A stretch of 64,000 bases of DNA from Natrinema altunense (GTDB lineage Archaea; Halobacteriota; Halobacteria; Halobacteriales; Natrialbaceae): the NCBI RefSeq assembly GCF_000731985.1, contig NZ_JNCS01000013.1, forward strand, positions 22,996-86,995. Direction: 5' to 3'. Of this stretch, positions 51,826-60,586 are shown one piece after another. Position 1 is the stretch's first letter; each line of letters opens with the position of its first letter. Both the position numbers and the translations under genes were made by a program. Under the pieces are notes generated by a model. That model had not been told where the DNA came from and did not search any database. It was given only the letters and a program-made list of their open reading frames with translations.

Positions 51826-52947
51826 CTACCGGTCGGTCCGGTGCTCTTCGACATCGGATACGTCGACGGTAACGCCGAGACCCGGCTTCTCAGGTACTGG
51901 TAGCGACCCGTCCGACAAGTCGAACGGTTCTTCGATAACGTGGTCGTCCCAAGCGTAGTAGACACTATCCGGAGGCAGATTAATAGCCGGCGTCGTGGCG
52001 ACGAGATGCGCCAGGGCGGCGGATTTTATACCGAGGTCGAACGCGCAGTGATGAGACAGCGAAAGTCCGGCATCGCCAGCGATGCCCGCAAGTCGCTTGG
52101 CGGCCTGCAGTCCGCCCGCGGGAACCATATCGATGACACCCGCGTCGATGGCGTCTTGCTTGATGAGTTCAAGCAGGTTGTGTCGGAAATACATGTCCTC
52201 ATTGGCGGCAATCGGTGTCCGGAGCCGCTCACGCAAGCGCTTAAATGATCCGAAGTTGTCGATGCGCATCGGCTGCTCGAGGTACTGGAGGTAGATCCCC
52301 TCGTCTTCGAGCGAAGCAGCGACCCTGACGGCCTCCTCGGTAGTCCACCCCTCGTTGGGGTCGAGTCGGAACTCCAGTTGGCCGTTGACCTCGTCGTGCA
52401 TGGCCACGATGCGCTCGACGTCCGTTCGCCAGTCGCGGCCTGCCTTGGTCTTCAGCACGTCGAACCCGTGCTCGAGAGCCTCACGGGCGTGCTCACGTGA
52501 CTCCTCGGGTTCCAGTACGCCGAGACAGAACGAGACATCAATCTCCTCGCGGACTTTCCCACCAAGGAGCCTGTAGAGTGGCTGTCCGAGGTATTGGCCC
52601 CACGCGTCCCACATTGCCATTTCCACGCCACCGAGGAAGGGATCGATGTCGAAGTACTGGAACGAGTCGAACCGCTCGGGAAGCGACTCGACAGCCGAGA
52701 CGGGCTCACCGACGAGTTTATCCGCAACATCAGTTTCGATGACCGCCTTTGTAGAGTGAGTCGAGAGGGTCGAGCGCATCTCACCCCACCCGGTGATGTC
52801 GCCGTCGGTATCGAGTCGGATGAGTACCCGTTCCATGTTGTAGAACTCGGTGTACGTCGTTACGTAGGGAGCGATGCCGAGTGGTTCCGAGAGGGAGCGT
52901 ATATCAAGCCGAACCGGTATCGCTTCGATCTCTGTTATTGTTATCAT
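51826..52947 (-). CDS. Enolase-superfamily enzyme (mandelate racemase/muconate lactonizing)
   Basis: 373 residues. Lys in DVLKTKAG, metal ligands FRLDPNEGW, YLEQPMR and ANEDM, and the general-acid/base SHHCAFDLG near residue 305 fit the MR/MLE subgroup. They abstract a proton alpha to a carboxylate in acid-sugar or aromatic-acid catabolism. A TATA-like stretch lies upstream in AT-rich DNA (about 52950-52990). Context with an amidohydrolase and Rieske protein suggests a catabolic island; the substrate is not known. Confidence 0.85.
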   Translation of the reverse strand: MITITEIEAIPVRLDIRSLSEPLGIAPYVTTYTEFYNMERVLIRLDTDGDITGWGEMRSTLSTHSTKAVIETDVADKLVGEPVSAVESLPERFDSFQYFDIDPFLGGVEMAMWDAWGQYLGQPLYRLLGGKVREEIDVSFCLGVLEPEESREHAREALEHGFDVLKTKAGRDWRTDVERIVAMHDEVNGQLEFRLDPNEGWTTEEAVRVAASLEDEGIYLQYLEQPMRIDNFGSFKRLRERLRTPIAANEDMYFRHNLLELIKQDAIDAGVIDMVPAGGLQAAKRLAGIAGDAGLSLSHHCAFDLGIKSAALAHLVATTPAINLPPDSVYYAWDDHVIEEPFDLSDGSLPVPEKPGLGVTVDVSDVEEHRTDR

Positions 52948-53107
52948 TTTTCTATAGTATTTATCTATAGCACTTTAATTTATTGTTTTAATAATTAATA
53001 CAACGGCTAGATGTGCTTAGTGGTCGTCTCCGCCGACTTCCTCATCCAGTCCTGGGTGCCGTTTCGCTCTCGAGGTCCCTGATAGGTTCGGCGACGGGAG
53101 CTTATTT

Positions 53108-53419
53108 TTAGATGAAGCTCCTGAATAGTAGAACGGCCGCGACACCACAGAGGAGTGCAACAAGCACGTTCTCGCTTCGCCACATCACTAGAAGTACCAC
53201 GGCAGCAGCACCCCATTCCGCAGGACCGCCACTAGTCAATTCGGGGCCAAGAATCGAGATGATAATCGCACCGGGTAGCATCTCAAGTCCGGCTTCAGTC
53301 CGGTCCGAGATATTGATACGGCCCAGAAGCCACAATCCACCTGCTTTTGTCACATAGGTAGCTGCGCTCATCCCGACTATAACAGCGACAACGAACGGAT
53401 CGAGATGGAGGCTACCCAT
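53108..53419 (-). CDS. azlD: AzlD-family branched-chain amino acid export subunit
   Basis: 103 residues, four hydrophobic segments, with ATYVTKAGGLWLLGRI and GLEMLPGAIIISILGPEL matching AzlD. It overlaps azlC by 8 bases. The pair exports branched-chain amino acids or related compounds. Confidence 0.85.
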   Translation of the reverse strand: MGSLHLDPFVVAVIVGMSAATYVTKAGGLWLLGRINISDRTEAGLEMLPGAIIISILGPELTSGGPAEWGAAAVVLLVMWRSENVLVALLCGVAAVLLFRSFI

Positions 53420-54149
53420 CAAAGCGAATCACCCCCACGAGACTGCCGACGACCCCTCCGAGGAGGATGTACCAACGGCCGGGCAGATACTGTGCACTGA
53501 GAACGGCGACCCCGAAGGCGGTTGTCCACGGTAGTAGACTCGACTTTCCGTCCCAGAGTCCAACTGCAATCGCGATGAAGACAGCTGTAAGAACGAAGTC
53601 AAGCCCGTACTGTGACGGCTCACCGATCACATCGCCGGCGATTGCCCCAATGACCGTCGCAATGATCCAGAACGACCAGATGGCGAGCCCACTCCCGAGG
53701 AGATATGCTCCCTGTCGACTCCCGGATTTGAGCTTCCCCATAGTAAGGGCCCAATTCTCGTCTGCCGTGAAGAAGACACTGCCATACGCTTTCAGCGGAG
53801 AGAGTTGGCGAAACCAGGGACGTAACGCTGCACCCATTAGCACGTAACGTAGATTGACGATGAACGTCGTCCCAATGACGGCAACTACTGGAATCGGCGT
53901 TTCCCATAGCTTAATCGCGATTAACTGAGCTGCTCCTGCGAGAACAGTTGCACTCATGAACGCTGCTTCGGCAACGCTTAATCCGGCTTGGCGAGCAAGA
54001 ACGCCAAAGACGACACCGTATCCAGCCACGCCGAGGGCAATCGGCACACACCCAATAAAGCCGTCTTGTACACCACCAAGTGAAAATTCCACGGAGGGGT
54101 CTTCCGATTGCTCCGAGTGCTGTGCCGAATCAGCAGTTCCATCACTCAT
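53412..54149 (-). CDS. azlC: AzlC-family branched-chain amino acid export subunit
   Basis: 245 residues: GFIGCVPIALGVAGYGVVFG, LAGAAQLIAIKLWETPIPVV, NLRYVLMGAALRPWFRQL and FFTADENWALTMG. Typical AzlC membrane protein with a short acidic N-terminus. Upstream on the same strand is a winged-helix regulator. Confidence 0.87.
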   Translation of the reverse strand: MSDGTADSAQHSEQSEDPSVEFSLGGVQDGFIGCVPIALGVAGYGVVFGVLARQAGLSVAEAAFMSATVLAGAAQLIAIKLWETPIPVVAVIGTTFIVNLRYVLMGAALRPWFRQLSPLKAYGSVFFTADENWALTMGKLKSGSRQGAYLLGSGLAIWSFWIIATVIGAIAGDVIGEPSQYGLDFVLTAVFIAIAVGLWDGKSSLLPWTTAFGVAVLSAQYLPGRWYILLGGVVGSLVGVIRFDG

Positions 54150-54268
54150 TTTTTCTCCTCCATGATAGATCCCACTTGCTGGTAGTTGAAACCAACATAG
54201 TCACGGGTCAGTAAGAAGCCGAACTCGTCTAAAGGTTCGGAGAAATATATTTCTCCTTTCGAGCATGT

Positions 54269-54625
54269 TTACTCATTATCGAGTATTAAACCATTATACA
54301 GAGCTTCCTGTATGAACTCCCCACCTCGGTCCGTCAACATGTACTCACCATCCTGGACACAAACGAGATGATCTAGCCTGCGGAGGTGATAATTGAATTT
54401 TCCCTTATCATCGACTGAGGCCGACTCTCGGAGTTCGGTGTAAGAAACCGGGACGGATCGCTCGTGAAGCGTAACGAGAATCTGCAGTCGGATCGGACTC
54501 GAGAGGACCGAAAAGACGCTGGTCGCATGCTCGATCTCCGAGGCACCGAGGGATTTACGAGGCCCCTGAGTACTCCCAGTACTGGACCGATCATCAGGCC
54601 AGAGCCAACCAGGTATCGCCATCAT
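54269..54625 (-). CDS. ArsR-like winged-helix regulator
   Basis: 118 residues: EHATSVFSVLSSPIRLQILV, then SYTELRESASVDDKGKFNYH and LDHLVCVQDGEYMLTDRGGE. This is the haloarchaeal ArsR/HTH_20-type fold, without metal-binding Cys motif (one Cys). Upstream of azlCD on the same strand; probably regulates it. Two adjacent ATGs (54625, 54622). Confidence 0.8.
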   Translation of the reverse strand: MMAIPGWLWPDDRSSTGSTQGPRKSLGASEIEHATSVFSVLSSPIRLQILVTLHERSVPVSYTELRESASVDDKGKFNYHLRRLDHLVCVQDGEYMLTDRGGEFIQEALYNGLILDNE

Positions 54626-55050
54626 TGGTTTATTTCACTATCCTCATATAAAGTATACTGGGATGGAGTCGAGTTTTATCCAAGGGAGTCTCGCAGTTGG
54701 GTAATCTCACACCGGAAGCCGATGCCGGCTGGTGATTCACCAGAGCCCACAGAAGCGAATTAGAAGTCAGCCATTCCAGAGTCGGACGTCTACACAGATT
54801 GTGTGTGACTCCCTCGAGTTTTCGTTGGCGGCGTTGGATTTCAATCGCTGTTTGGAACCCTGGGCGAACTCGCCGCTGCCTTTCTGATTCTGCTCATCAA
54901 CGGAGAACGGCTGGTCTTTGGAATATCATAAAAGTGTTAAACGGCTGCCGGTAATCTAGACCGCTTAGCCTTCGGCAAGCGATCATGGCGAAAAGTCATG
55001 GTGGCATCGAGACACAGCAAATCATATCGACTCCCAACAGTAGCTAGTGA
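54626..55050. other. Intergenic stretch before the copper ATPase
   Basis: 425 bases. A TATA-like CATAAAAG (about 54930-54937) and a perfect hairpin CTGGTGA-T-TCACCAG (54729-54743) are visible. A 20-codon frame (ATG 54984) may be a leader but is unproven. No other gene. Confidence 0.4.
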
Positions 55051-57483
55051 ATGTCTGATCATACGACATCGGAACCCGACTGCACGCTCTGTGAGCTCCC
55101 CGTTAGCGGGAGCACGATCGTAGAGAACGGAAATTACTTTTGCTGTACCGGCTGTCGAGATGTCTACAATTCCCTTGGTGATATCGACGATATCGACACC
55201 GAAGACGTTCACCGGGCACAGGATACGTCACGGACTGATCAAGAGGTCCCGCAGGATCATGAAACAACGTTTCTCGAAGTCGACGGGATGCACTGTGCGA
55301 CCTGCGAGGCATTCATCGAATCGGCTGCGACCGCGATCGACGGCGTCAGTGCTGCCAATTCGAGTTATGTGACTGATACGGTTCGAATCGATCACGATCC
55401 GGATCGTATCTCGACGGCAACCCTTCAGGACGAGATCAGCGGACTCGGCTATAGTGCCTACTCGCGTGACGATACGTTTAGCCGCCGGAGAGCGAACAAT
55501 TGGGAGATGGGACGGGTTGCGGTTGGCGTCCTCATGGGGATGTCCGTAATGCTACAGTACCTCGTTATTATCTATCCGACGTACTTTGGCGGCCTGTTTT
55601 ACGGTGAGCAGGTCACGGAGTTTTTCGAAAGCGCACTCGCGAGTTCCGTCGCCACACCTTTTTACGTCGTCATCGCGGCGCTTACGACGATTATCCTGGC
55701 CGTGACCGGAAAGCCGATCTTACAGGGTGCGTACGTCAGCGTTCGGACACGGTCACCGAATATGGACCTGCTCGTCGCAATTGCGGCCGTAAGCGCGTAC
55801 CTGTACAGTACGCTCTCGATTGTGTTCGGCGACACGCACATCTACTACGACGTGACCGTCGCGATCATCGTTATCGTCACCGTTGGAAACTATTATGAAT
55901 CATCGATCAAACAAGAGGCGACCGAGCGCCTCACCGACCTGACGTCTATCCAAGTCAACGAGGCCCGTCGGGTCCGTGAAGATGGGGAGTACGAAGACGT
56001 CACAGTCGATGATCTCGAAGCCGATGATCATGTGTTAGTCCGGTCTGGAGAACGGATTCCTGTCGACGGACGGATCGTCGACGGCGACGCAGCCGTTGAC
56101 GAAGCAGTTGTCACCGGTGAGTCCCTTCCCGTCCGAAAGACGGCGGGCGATGCCGTCGTCGGCTGTTCGATGGTGACGGACGGTGCGGTGACTGTCCGCG
56201 TTGGAGAAGACGCGATGAGTAGTCTCGATCGAATTTCCGAACTCGTCTGGGATCTCCAGAGCGACTCCCACGGTATTCAGAAACTCGCGGACAAACTGGC
56301 GACGATCTTCGTGCCGGTTGTGCTTGCTCTCGCAGTTATTGTTACAGGGATAAATCTCCTTCTCGGTAATGGCGTCTCCTCCCTGCTCATCGGACTCACG
56401 GTGTTGATCGTCTCTTGTCCTTGTGCACTCGGGTTGGCGACGCCGCTTGCAGTCGCTGCGGGGATCCGCGACGCATTAGCACGGTCGATCGTCATCTTCG
56501 ATGATAGCATCTTCGAGCGAATCCGTGATGCAGATACGGTGATCTTTGACAAGACGGGCACGCTGACGACGGGTGAAATGACTGTCACTGAGACCGTCCT
56601 CGAGACGGAGTTGCTCGAGAAAGCGTCACTCCTTGAGGAGCGCTCGTCGCACCCGGTCGGGAACGCCATCGCCGCTGAACGATCGGTCGCCGACGATGAC
56701 CCGAGCGAGTCCGCATCGGACGCCACTGCCAAGGACGGTCGCGTTGACGCTTTTGACAGCTACCGGAACGGAGTAAGGGGTATCGTCGACGGGGACGATA
56801 TCATTGTCGGCCATCCGGACTTGTTCCGCGATCAGGGCTGGGACGTCCCTGCGGACATCGCCAATCGAATCACTAACAGCCGTGAAACAGGACGGATTCC
56901 GGTCGCTGTCGGTTGTAACGGGACCGCTGAAGGCGTTATCGTCGTCGGTGATGAGTTACGAACGGCCTGGGATGAGACGGTGGCATCGATCGCGGACGAC
57001 GGGAAGGACGTCGTCGTGCTCACTGGCGATGACGCGCAGGCGGCACAGCAGTTTCGGGAACACGCCGCCGTCGATGACGTGTTCGCGGGTGTTCCTCCGG
57101 AAGGGAAAGCGGAGACCGTCAAGCGGTTCAATAAAACGGGACGAACGGTGATGGTCGGGGATGGGACCAACGATGCACCGGCGTTGGCTGCTGCTGATCT
57201 CGGAATCGCTCTGGGTGGTGGTACTGCGATGGCTGCTGATGCCGCGGACGTCGCCCTCGTCGATGACGATCTCGCATCCGTCGATACGGTCTTCGAACTC
57301 GCTCGAGCGACGAACCGACGCGTGAAGGGCAATATCGCGTGGGCGTTTTGCTACAACGCAATCGCGATCCCACTGGCCATTATGAATCTCCTGAACCCAC
57401 TTTTTGCAGCACTCGCGATGGCTGGAAGCAGTCTGCTAGTCGTCACGAATTCAACCCGACCCCTGCTGTCCGAACAGAAGTGA
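55051..57483 (+). CDS. Copper-type heavy-metal P-type ATPase
   Basis: 810 residues. An N-terminal TRASH/ATPase_P1-type metal site (Cys11, Cys14, Cys31/32, Cys35) is followed by an HMA domain (MHCATCEAFIE, Cys82 and Cys85). Motifs: TGES, membrane Cys-Pro-Cys (456-458, VSCPCALGLATP), DKTGTLTTGE (Asp500), GDGTNDAPALAAADLG. P1B-1 family: exports Cu+ or supplies it to oxidases. With a DsbD_2 protein next, like the Cu pumps that help assemble cbb3-type oxidases. ATG 55051. Confidence 0.93.
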   Translation: MSDHTTSEPDCTLCELPVSGSTIVENGNYFCCTGCRDVYNSLGDIDDIDTEDVHRAQDTSRTDQEVPQDHETTFLEVDGMHCATCEAFIESAATAIDGVSAANSSYVTDTVRIDHDPDRISTATLQDEISGLGYSAYSRDDTFSRRRANNWEMGRVAVGVLMGMSVMLQYLVIIYPTYFGGLFYGEQVTEFFESALASSVATPFYVVIAALTTIILAVTGKPILQGAYVSVRTRSPNMDLLVAIAAVSAYLYSTLSIVFGDTHIYYDVTVAIIVIVTVGNYYESSIKQEATERLTDLTSIQVNEARRVREDGEYEDVTVDDLEADDHVLVRSGERIPVDGRIVDGDAAVDEAVVTGESLPVRKTAGDAVVGCSMVTDGAVTVRVGEDAMSSLDRISELVWDLQSDSHGIQKLADKLATIFVPVVLALAVIVTGINLLLGNGVSSLLIGLTVLIVSCPCALGLATPLAVAAGIRDALARSIVIFDDSIFERIRDADTVIFDKTGTLTTGEMTVTETVLETELLEKASLLEERSSHPVGNAIAAERSVADDDPSESASDATAKDGRVDAFDSYRNGVRGIVDGDDIIVGHPDLFRDQGWDVPADIANRITNSRETGRIPVAVGCNGTAEGVIVVGDELRTAWDETVASIADDGKDVVVLTGDDAQAAQQFREHAAVDDVFAGVPPEGKAETVKRFNKTGRTVMVGDGTNDAPALAAADLGIALGGGTAMAADAADVALVDDDLASVDTVFELARATNRRVKGNIAWAFCYNAIAIPLAIMNLLNPLFAALAMAGSSLLVVTNSTRPLLSEQK

Positions 57484-57689
57484 CTCAGTCGGCTTCGGAC
57501 GAGTTTGCCCTACGGTTCGATCTATTCCTAGGAGTCAGAGGACACGTCAGACACGAGACCACATTGAATATCTGAGAGAGTGAGTTCAGCTCAATTCAAA
57601 ACAATGTTAGAGCCACCTGTCCAGTTTGCTTTCGGTAACTGGACCAGAATTAGCAATAGGATGTGTCCTGAACGGATAAACAACCTGCT

Positions 57690-58490
57690 ATGCTTGAGTC
57701 GCTCCTACGTGTGGACGTGATCCTTTTTCTTGCCATCGGGGTACTCGGTGGAGCACACTGTATTGGAATGTGTGGACCGTTAGTGACGATGTATGCCGAG
57801 CGAATGACTCCACGTCCGGATGGTGGGGCAGCGACGACAGCGACTCTAACTCAGCGCGGGCATCTGACCACATATGAGGTTCGCCAACATGCCCTGTTCA
57901 ACCTTGGTCGGACACTCAGTTACGCGCTTATCGGCGGGGCGTTCGGCGCGTTTGGTGGGTTCGTGTTCGTTACGACGGCTCAGTTGACAATGCTCGCGGA
58001 TCTCGTTCGTGGGAGTGTTGGTGTTCTGATCGGCGTATTTATCATCACAGCGGGTGTGAAATACCTCCTCGGAGGGGTTTCCGGAGTCGGAATTCCGGGT
58101 GTTCAGCGGGTAACGAACTGGATCGCTGTTCGCGTCGACCGATACGTGAACAGCCCCGGAATCATCGGCCTCGGTGCGCTTCACGGGTTGTTGCCCTGCC
58201 CCATTCTATATCCAGCATACCTGTTCGCGTTCGCCACCGGCTCTGCCGTTGCCGGATTTCTCGCGTTAGGGACGCTTGGAATCGGAACGATTCCAGCCGT
58301 CTTCGTGTATGGAACACTCATCGAGTCCGTTGACGCGATCCATCGCCAGCGACTCCATCGCCTTCTCGGAATCGTCTTTCTTATACTCGGGTATGTCCTG
58401 TTGGCACATGGGTTAATGGCGCTCGGTATCCATCTGCCCCATCCGATGCTTCCGCACTATCAACCTCTCGGGGAGGCAATGAATCACTGA
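57690..58490 (+). CDS. DsbD_2/SafE-type membrane protein, cytochrome-oxidase-assembly-like
   Basis: 266 residues, about six helices. It has GGAHCIGMCGPLVTMY (His/Cys motif, about 21-36) and ALHGLLPCPILYPAYL near 168. These mirror each other in the two halves of the DsbD_2 fold, found next to Cu pumps and oxidase assembly genes. The Cys and His residues suggest transport of metal or reducing equivalents. 206-base gap from the ATPase. Confidence 0.82.
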   Translation: MLESLLRVDVILFLAIGVLGGAHCIGMCGPLVTMYAERMTPRPDGGAATTATLTQRGHLTTYEVRQHALFNLGRTLSYALIGGAFGAFGGFVFVTTAQLTMLADLVRGSVGVLIGVFIITAGVKYLLGGVSGVGIPGVQRVTNWIAVRVDRYVNSPGIIGLGALHGLLPCPILYPAYLFAFATGSAVAGFLALGTLGIGTIPAVFVYGTLIESVDAIHRQRLHRLLGIVFLILGYVLLAHGLMALGIHLPHPMLPHYQPLGEAMNH

Positions 58491-58736
58491 CAGAGAGCCG
58501 ACGATGCGGGTCGCGGTCGGCTACTGCCGAGCGATCGGCAGTGTCTGTCGATATGAGTCGTCGTGAAAACGGCTCTGTACAGCGAGAGGTCTTGCAACTG
58601 ATAGACTAGAGATCGCGATTGCGTCGCTTGCGTTCCAGCCCGTCGGGCGGACACGGATTCCAACGGGAGCCTATCACACGGCGTGGGAGACAACTGAACG
58701 TGATTGGCCACCACTGCCAGGAGAAGCCTTATACTT

Positions 58737-58750
58737 ACTGATCGATTAGT
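58737..58750 (+). promoter_or_regulatory. TetR-operator-like site at the zinc-ribbon protein gene
   Basis: ACTGATCGATTAGT is a 14-bp imperfect palindrome placed between the TATA-like CTTATACTT (58727-58735) and the GTG at 58758. It shares the ACT-N8-AGT frame with sites at 59852 and 59953. Confidence 0.4.
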
Positions 58751-58757
58751 CAGGTGT

Positions 58758-59186
58758 GTGAACCGGACCACATCGCAGAAACGGCCGTGGCTCGCGGTGT
58801 TACTCGCGATACTCGCTACCGGTCTCGGCCACCTCTACCTTCGGCGGTGGCGCCGCGCGCTCGGATGGCTCGCTGCCTCGTTCGTCGTGACCGCACTGTT
58901 CGTCGATCCGACTGCGGCCGACGCGTTTGTGACCGGAAACGGTGGCTTTGCGGACGCGGTGGTTGTCGCACCGCTGTTCCTCGTCATCGGCCTCAGCATC
59001 CTGGACGCGTACCTACTCGCACACTCCCAGCGTGTTCCAAGCGCGGTCGATCCTGACACGGCGGAGTCGATCCCCTGTCCTCACTGCGGCAAGGAACTCG
59101 ATTCCGACCTCGAGTTCTGCCAGTGGTGTACGGAGCCGATCGACGACAGCGATCGGGATCGACTCGGAGAGGAGAACGACCAATAA
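58758..59186 (+). CDS. Membrane protein with C-terminal zinc ribbon
   Basis: 142 residues from GTG 58758. Two to three hydrophobic segments (about 10-80) with GLGHLYLRRWRRALGW, then a zinc ribbon IPCPHCGKELDSDLEFCQWC (two CxxC pairs). The GTG is chosen because a TATA-like element lies about 27 bases upstream. Family common in haloarchaea, function unknown; it may be controlled by the nearby TetR regulators. Confidence 0.7.
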   Translation: MNRTTSQKRPWLAVLLAILATGLGHLYLRRWRRALGWLAASFVVTALFVDPTAADAFVTGNGGFADAVVVAPLFLVIGLSILDAYLLAHSQRVPSAVDPDTAESIPCPHCGKELDSDLEFCQWCTEPIDDSDRDRLGEENDQ

Positions 59187-59215
59187 GAATCGTTCGACTG
59201 GCTCACGGCTCGGAC

Positions 59216-59809
59216 TCAGTTATCAGTGACCAGCGTGGCAGCCACGTACTCCGCTGCAGTCCGTCTTGCTGTCTCGAGGGAATCTTCGTCGTCGAACACA
59301 ACCGCTCGTGTCCGCGCGCCGTCGACGAGTATCATGAGCGCCTGGGCCACATGGTCAGTGTCGACATCGTCAAACACGCCTGTCTTGATCCCGTGGTCGA
59401 TCACCGTGCGGAGCAGGTACTGAACGTACTCGTCGTTTTCCCGAAACCGCTCACGGAACTGATCGTTGTACGGCACTTGACTCCGCATCTCCAGCATGGC
59501 GATGAGAAGATCTTGATGATCAGTGGGATCGACGAGCAGTTTGTTGAGTAGCAACTCGAGTCGCTGCTCGGGGTCCGTTGTCTCGACCTCGTGAATGGTG
59601 TCTTTGAACTGATCGAGAATGAAGTCCAAAAATGCTGTCAGCAGGTCGTCCTTAGTGTCGTAGTGGTAGTGGATCGCAGCGGTCGACTTCCCGTATTCAT
59701 CGGCGATACGCTGGATCGTGAGGTCGGCGTAGCCGTGCTCACGAAGCGCGCGGTACGTCGCGCGCATGATTTCCTCATCGGGGTCGGCCTCTGTCGACGT
59801 ATCGGCCAT
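59216..59809 (-). CDS. TetR-family transcription regulator
   Basis: 197 residues. The HTH lies at about 14-60 (RATYRALREHGYADLTIQRI, ADEYGKSTAAIHYHYDTKDD), followed by a helical ligand domain. Paralogous to the regulator at 59987 (shared HGYADLT pattern). An ACT-N8-AGT palindrome (59852-59865) lies upstream. Confidence 0.9.
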   Translation of the reverse strand: MADTSTEADPDEEIMRATYRALREHGYADLTIQRIADEYGKSTAAIHYHYDTKDDLLTAFLDFILDQFKDTIHEVETTDPEQRLELLLNKLLVDPTDHQDLLIAMLEMRSQVPYNDQFRERFRENDEYVQYLLRTVIDHGIKTGVFDDVDTDHVAQALMILVDGARTRAVVFDDEDSLETARRTAAEYVAATLVTDN

Positions 59810-59851
59810 CGTACGGGAACTGATGTGGGCCGTAGATAATAGTTTTGACCC

Positions 59852-59865
59852 ACTCGTTAGATAGT
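59852..59865 (-). promoter_or_regulatory. TetR-operator-like site upstream of the minus-strand TetR gene
   Basis: ACTCGTTAGATAGT lies upstream of the TATA-like AACTATTATC for the minus-strand gene. It shares the ACT-N2-TTAG-N2-AGT core with 59953-59966. Confidence 0.4.
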
Positions 59866-59952
59866 ATCGCTTCGTGTGGGTGTCGATGTCGGCGTCGATA
59901 TGGATGAAAACCGATGGTCACTCTTGAGAGCGTTGCGTGCCAAACGCTTTTG

Positions 59953-59966
59953 ACTGATTAGTTAGT
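59953..59966 (+). promoter_or_regulatory. TetR-operator-like site at the TetR-MATE operon
   Basis: ACTGATTAGTTAGT, an imperfect palindrome, is directly after the TATA-like CGCTTTTG (59945-59952) and 20 bases before the TetR ATG at 59987. A protein bound here would block transcription. Confidence 0.45.
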
Positions 59967-59986
59967 AAGTGCACGTACGTACCGAC

Positions 59987-60586
59987 ATGGACGATGATAC
60001 AGCTACTGAAATTCTCGAGGCGACGTATCGGGCCCTCTGCCGGCACGGATACGCCGATCTCACTCTCAAAGACATCGCTGACGAGGCAGACAGGAGTAAA
60101 GCGGTCATCCACTACTACTACGACAGCAAAGAGAACCTCTTCATCGAGTTTCTCGACTTTCTGTACGAACGATACACTGCGCAACTTCCAGCAGTCGACG
60201 GTGGCACGCCGCGTGAACAACTCGATACGTTCCTCGAAACCGCTCTCACTGACGAAGGAGTTGCGCCTGCCCAAGAGTTCCAAACCGCGCTACTCGAAGT
60301 GACAGCGCAAGCGCCGTACAACGACGCTATTCGGATGCGACTTACCAAATTCGAGGACATTTTCTTCGAACGGGCACGGGAGATTATCGCGGCTGGTGTC
60401 GAGACGGGTGAGTTCGATGAAACGGTTGAGCCAGCCGTCGCTGCCGAGTTCCTTATGGCGGCTATCACGGGAGCACATATGCGGCGTGTAGCCAGCAATC
60501 ATTCCTCCGAAGGGTCCTACGAAGCGATCGCACAATACGCTGAGAGACATCTTCTCGCAGACGAGCTATCGGAGGCAACTCAGTAA
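59987..60586 (+). CDS. TetR-family regulator coupled to a MATE exporter
   Basis: 199 residues. HTH ATYRALCRHGYADLTLKDIA and RSKAVIHYYYDSKENLFIEF, helical ligand domain, end LADELSEATQ. ATG 59987 is chosen over an in-frame GTG six codons up because of the TATA spacing. TAA overlaps the exporter ATG by one base (TAATG). It likely represses this operon until a substrate of the exporter appears. Confidence 0.92.
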   Translation: MDDDTATEILEATYRALCRHGYADLTLKDIADEADRSKAVIHYYYDSKENLFIEFLDFLYERYTAQLPAVDGGTPREQLDTFLETALTDEGVAPAQEFQTALLEVTAQAPYNDAIRMRLTKFEDIFFERAREIIAAGVETGEFDETVEPAVAAEFLMAAITGAHMRRVASNHSSEGSYEAIAQYAERHLLADELSEATQ

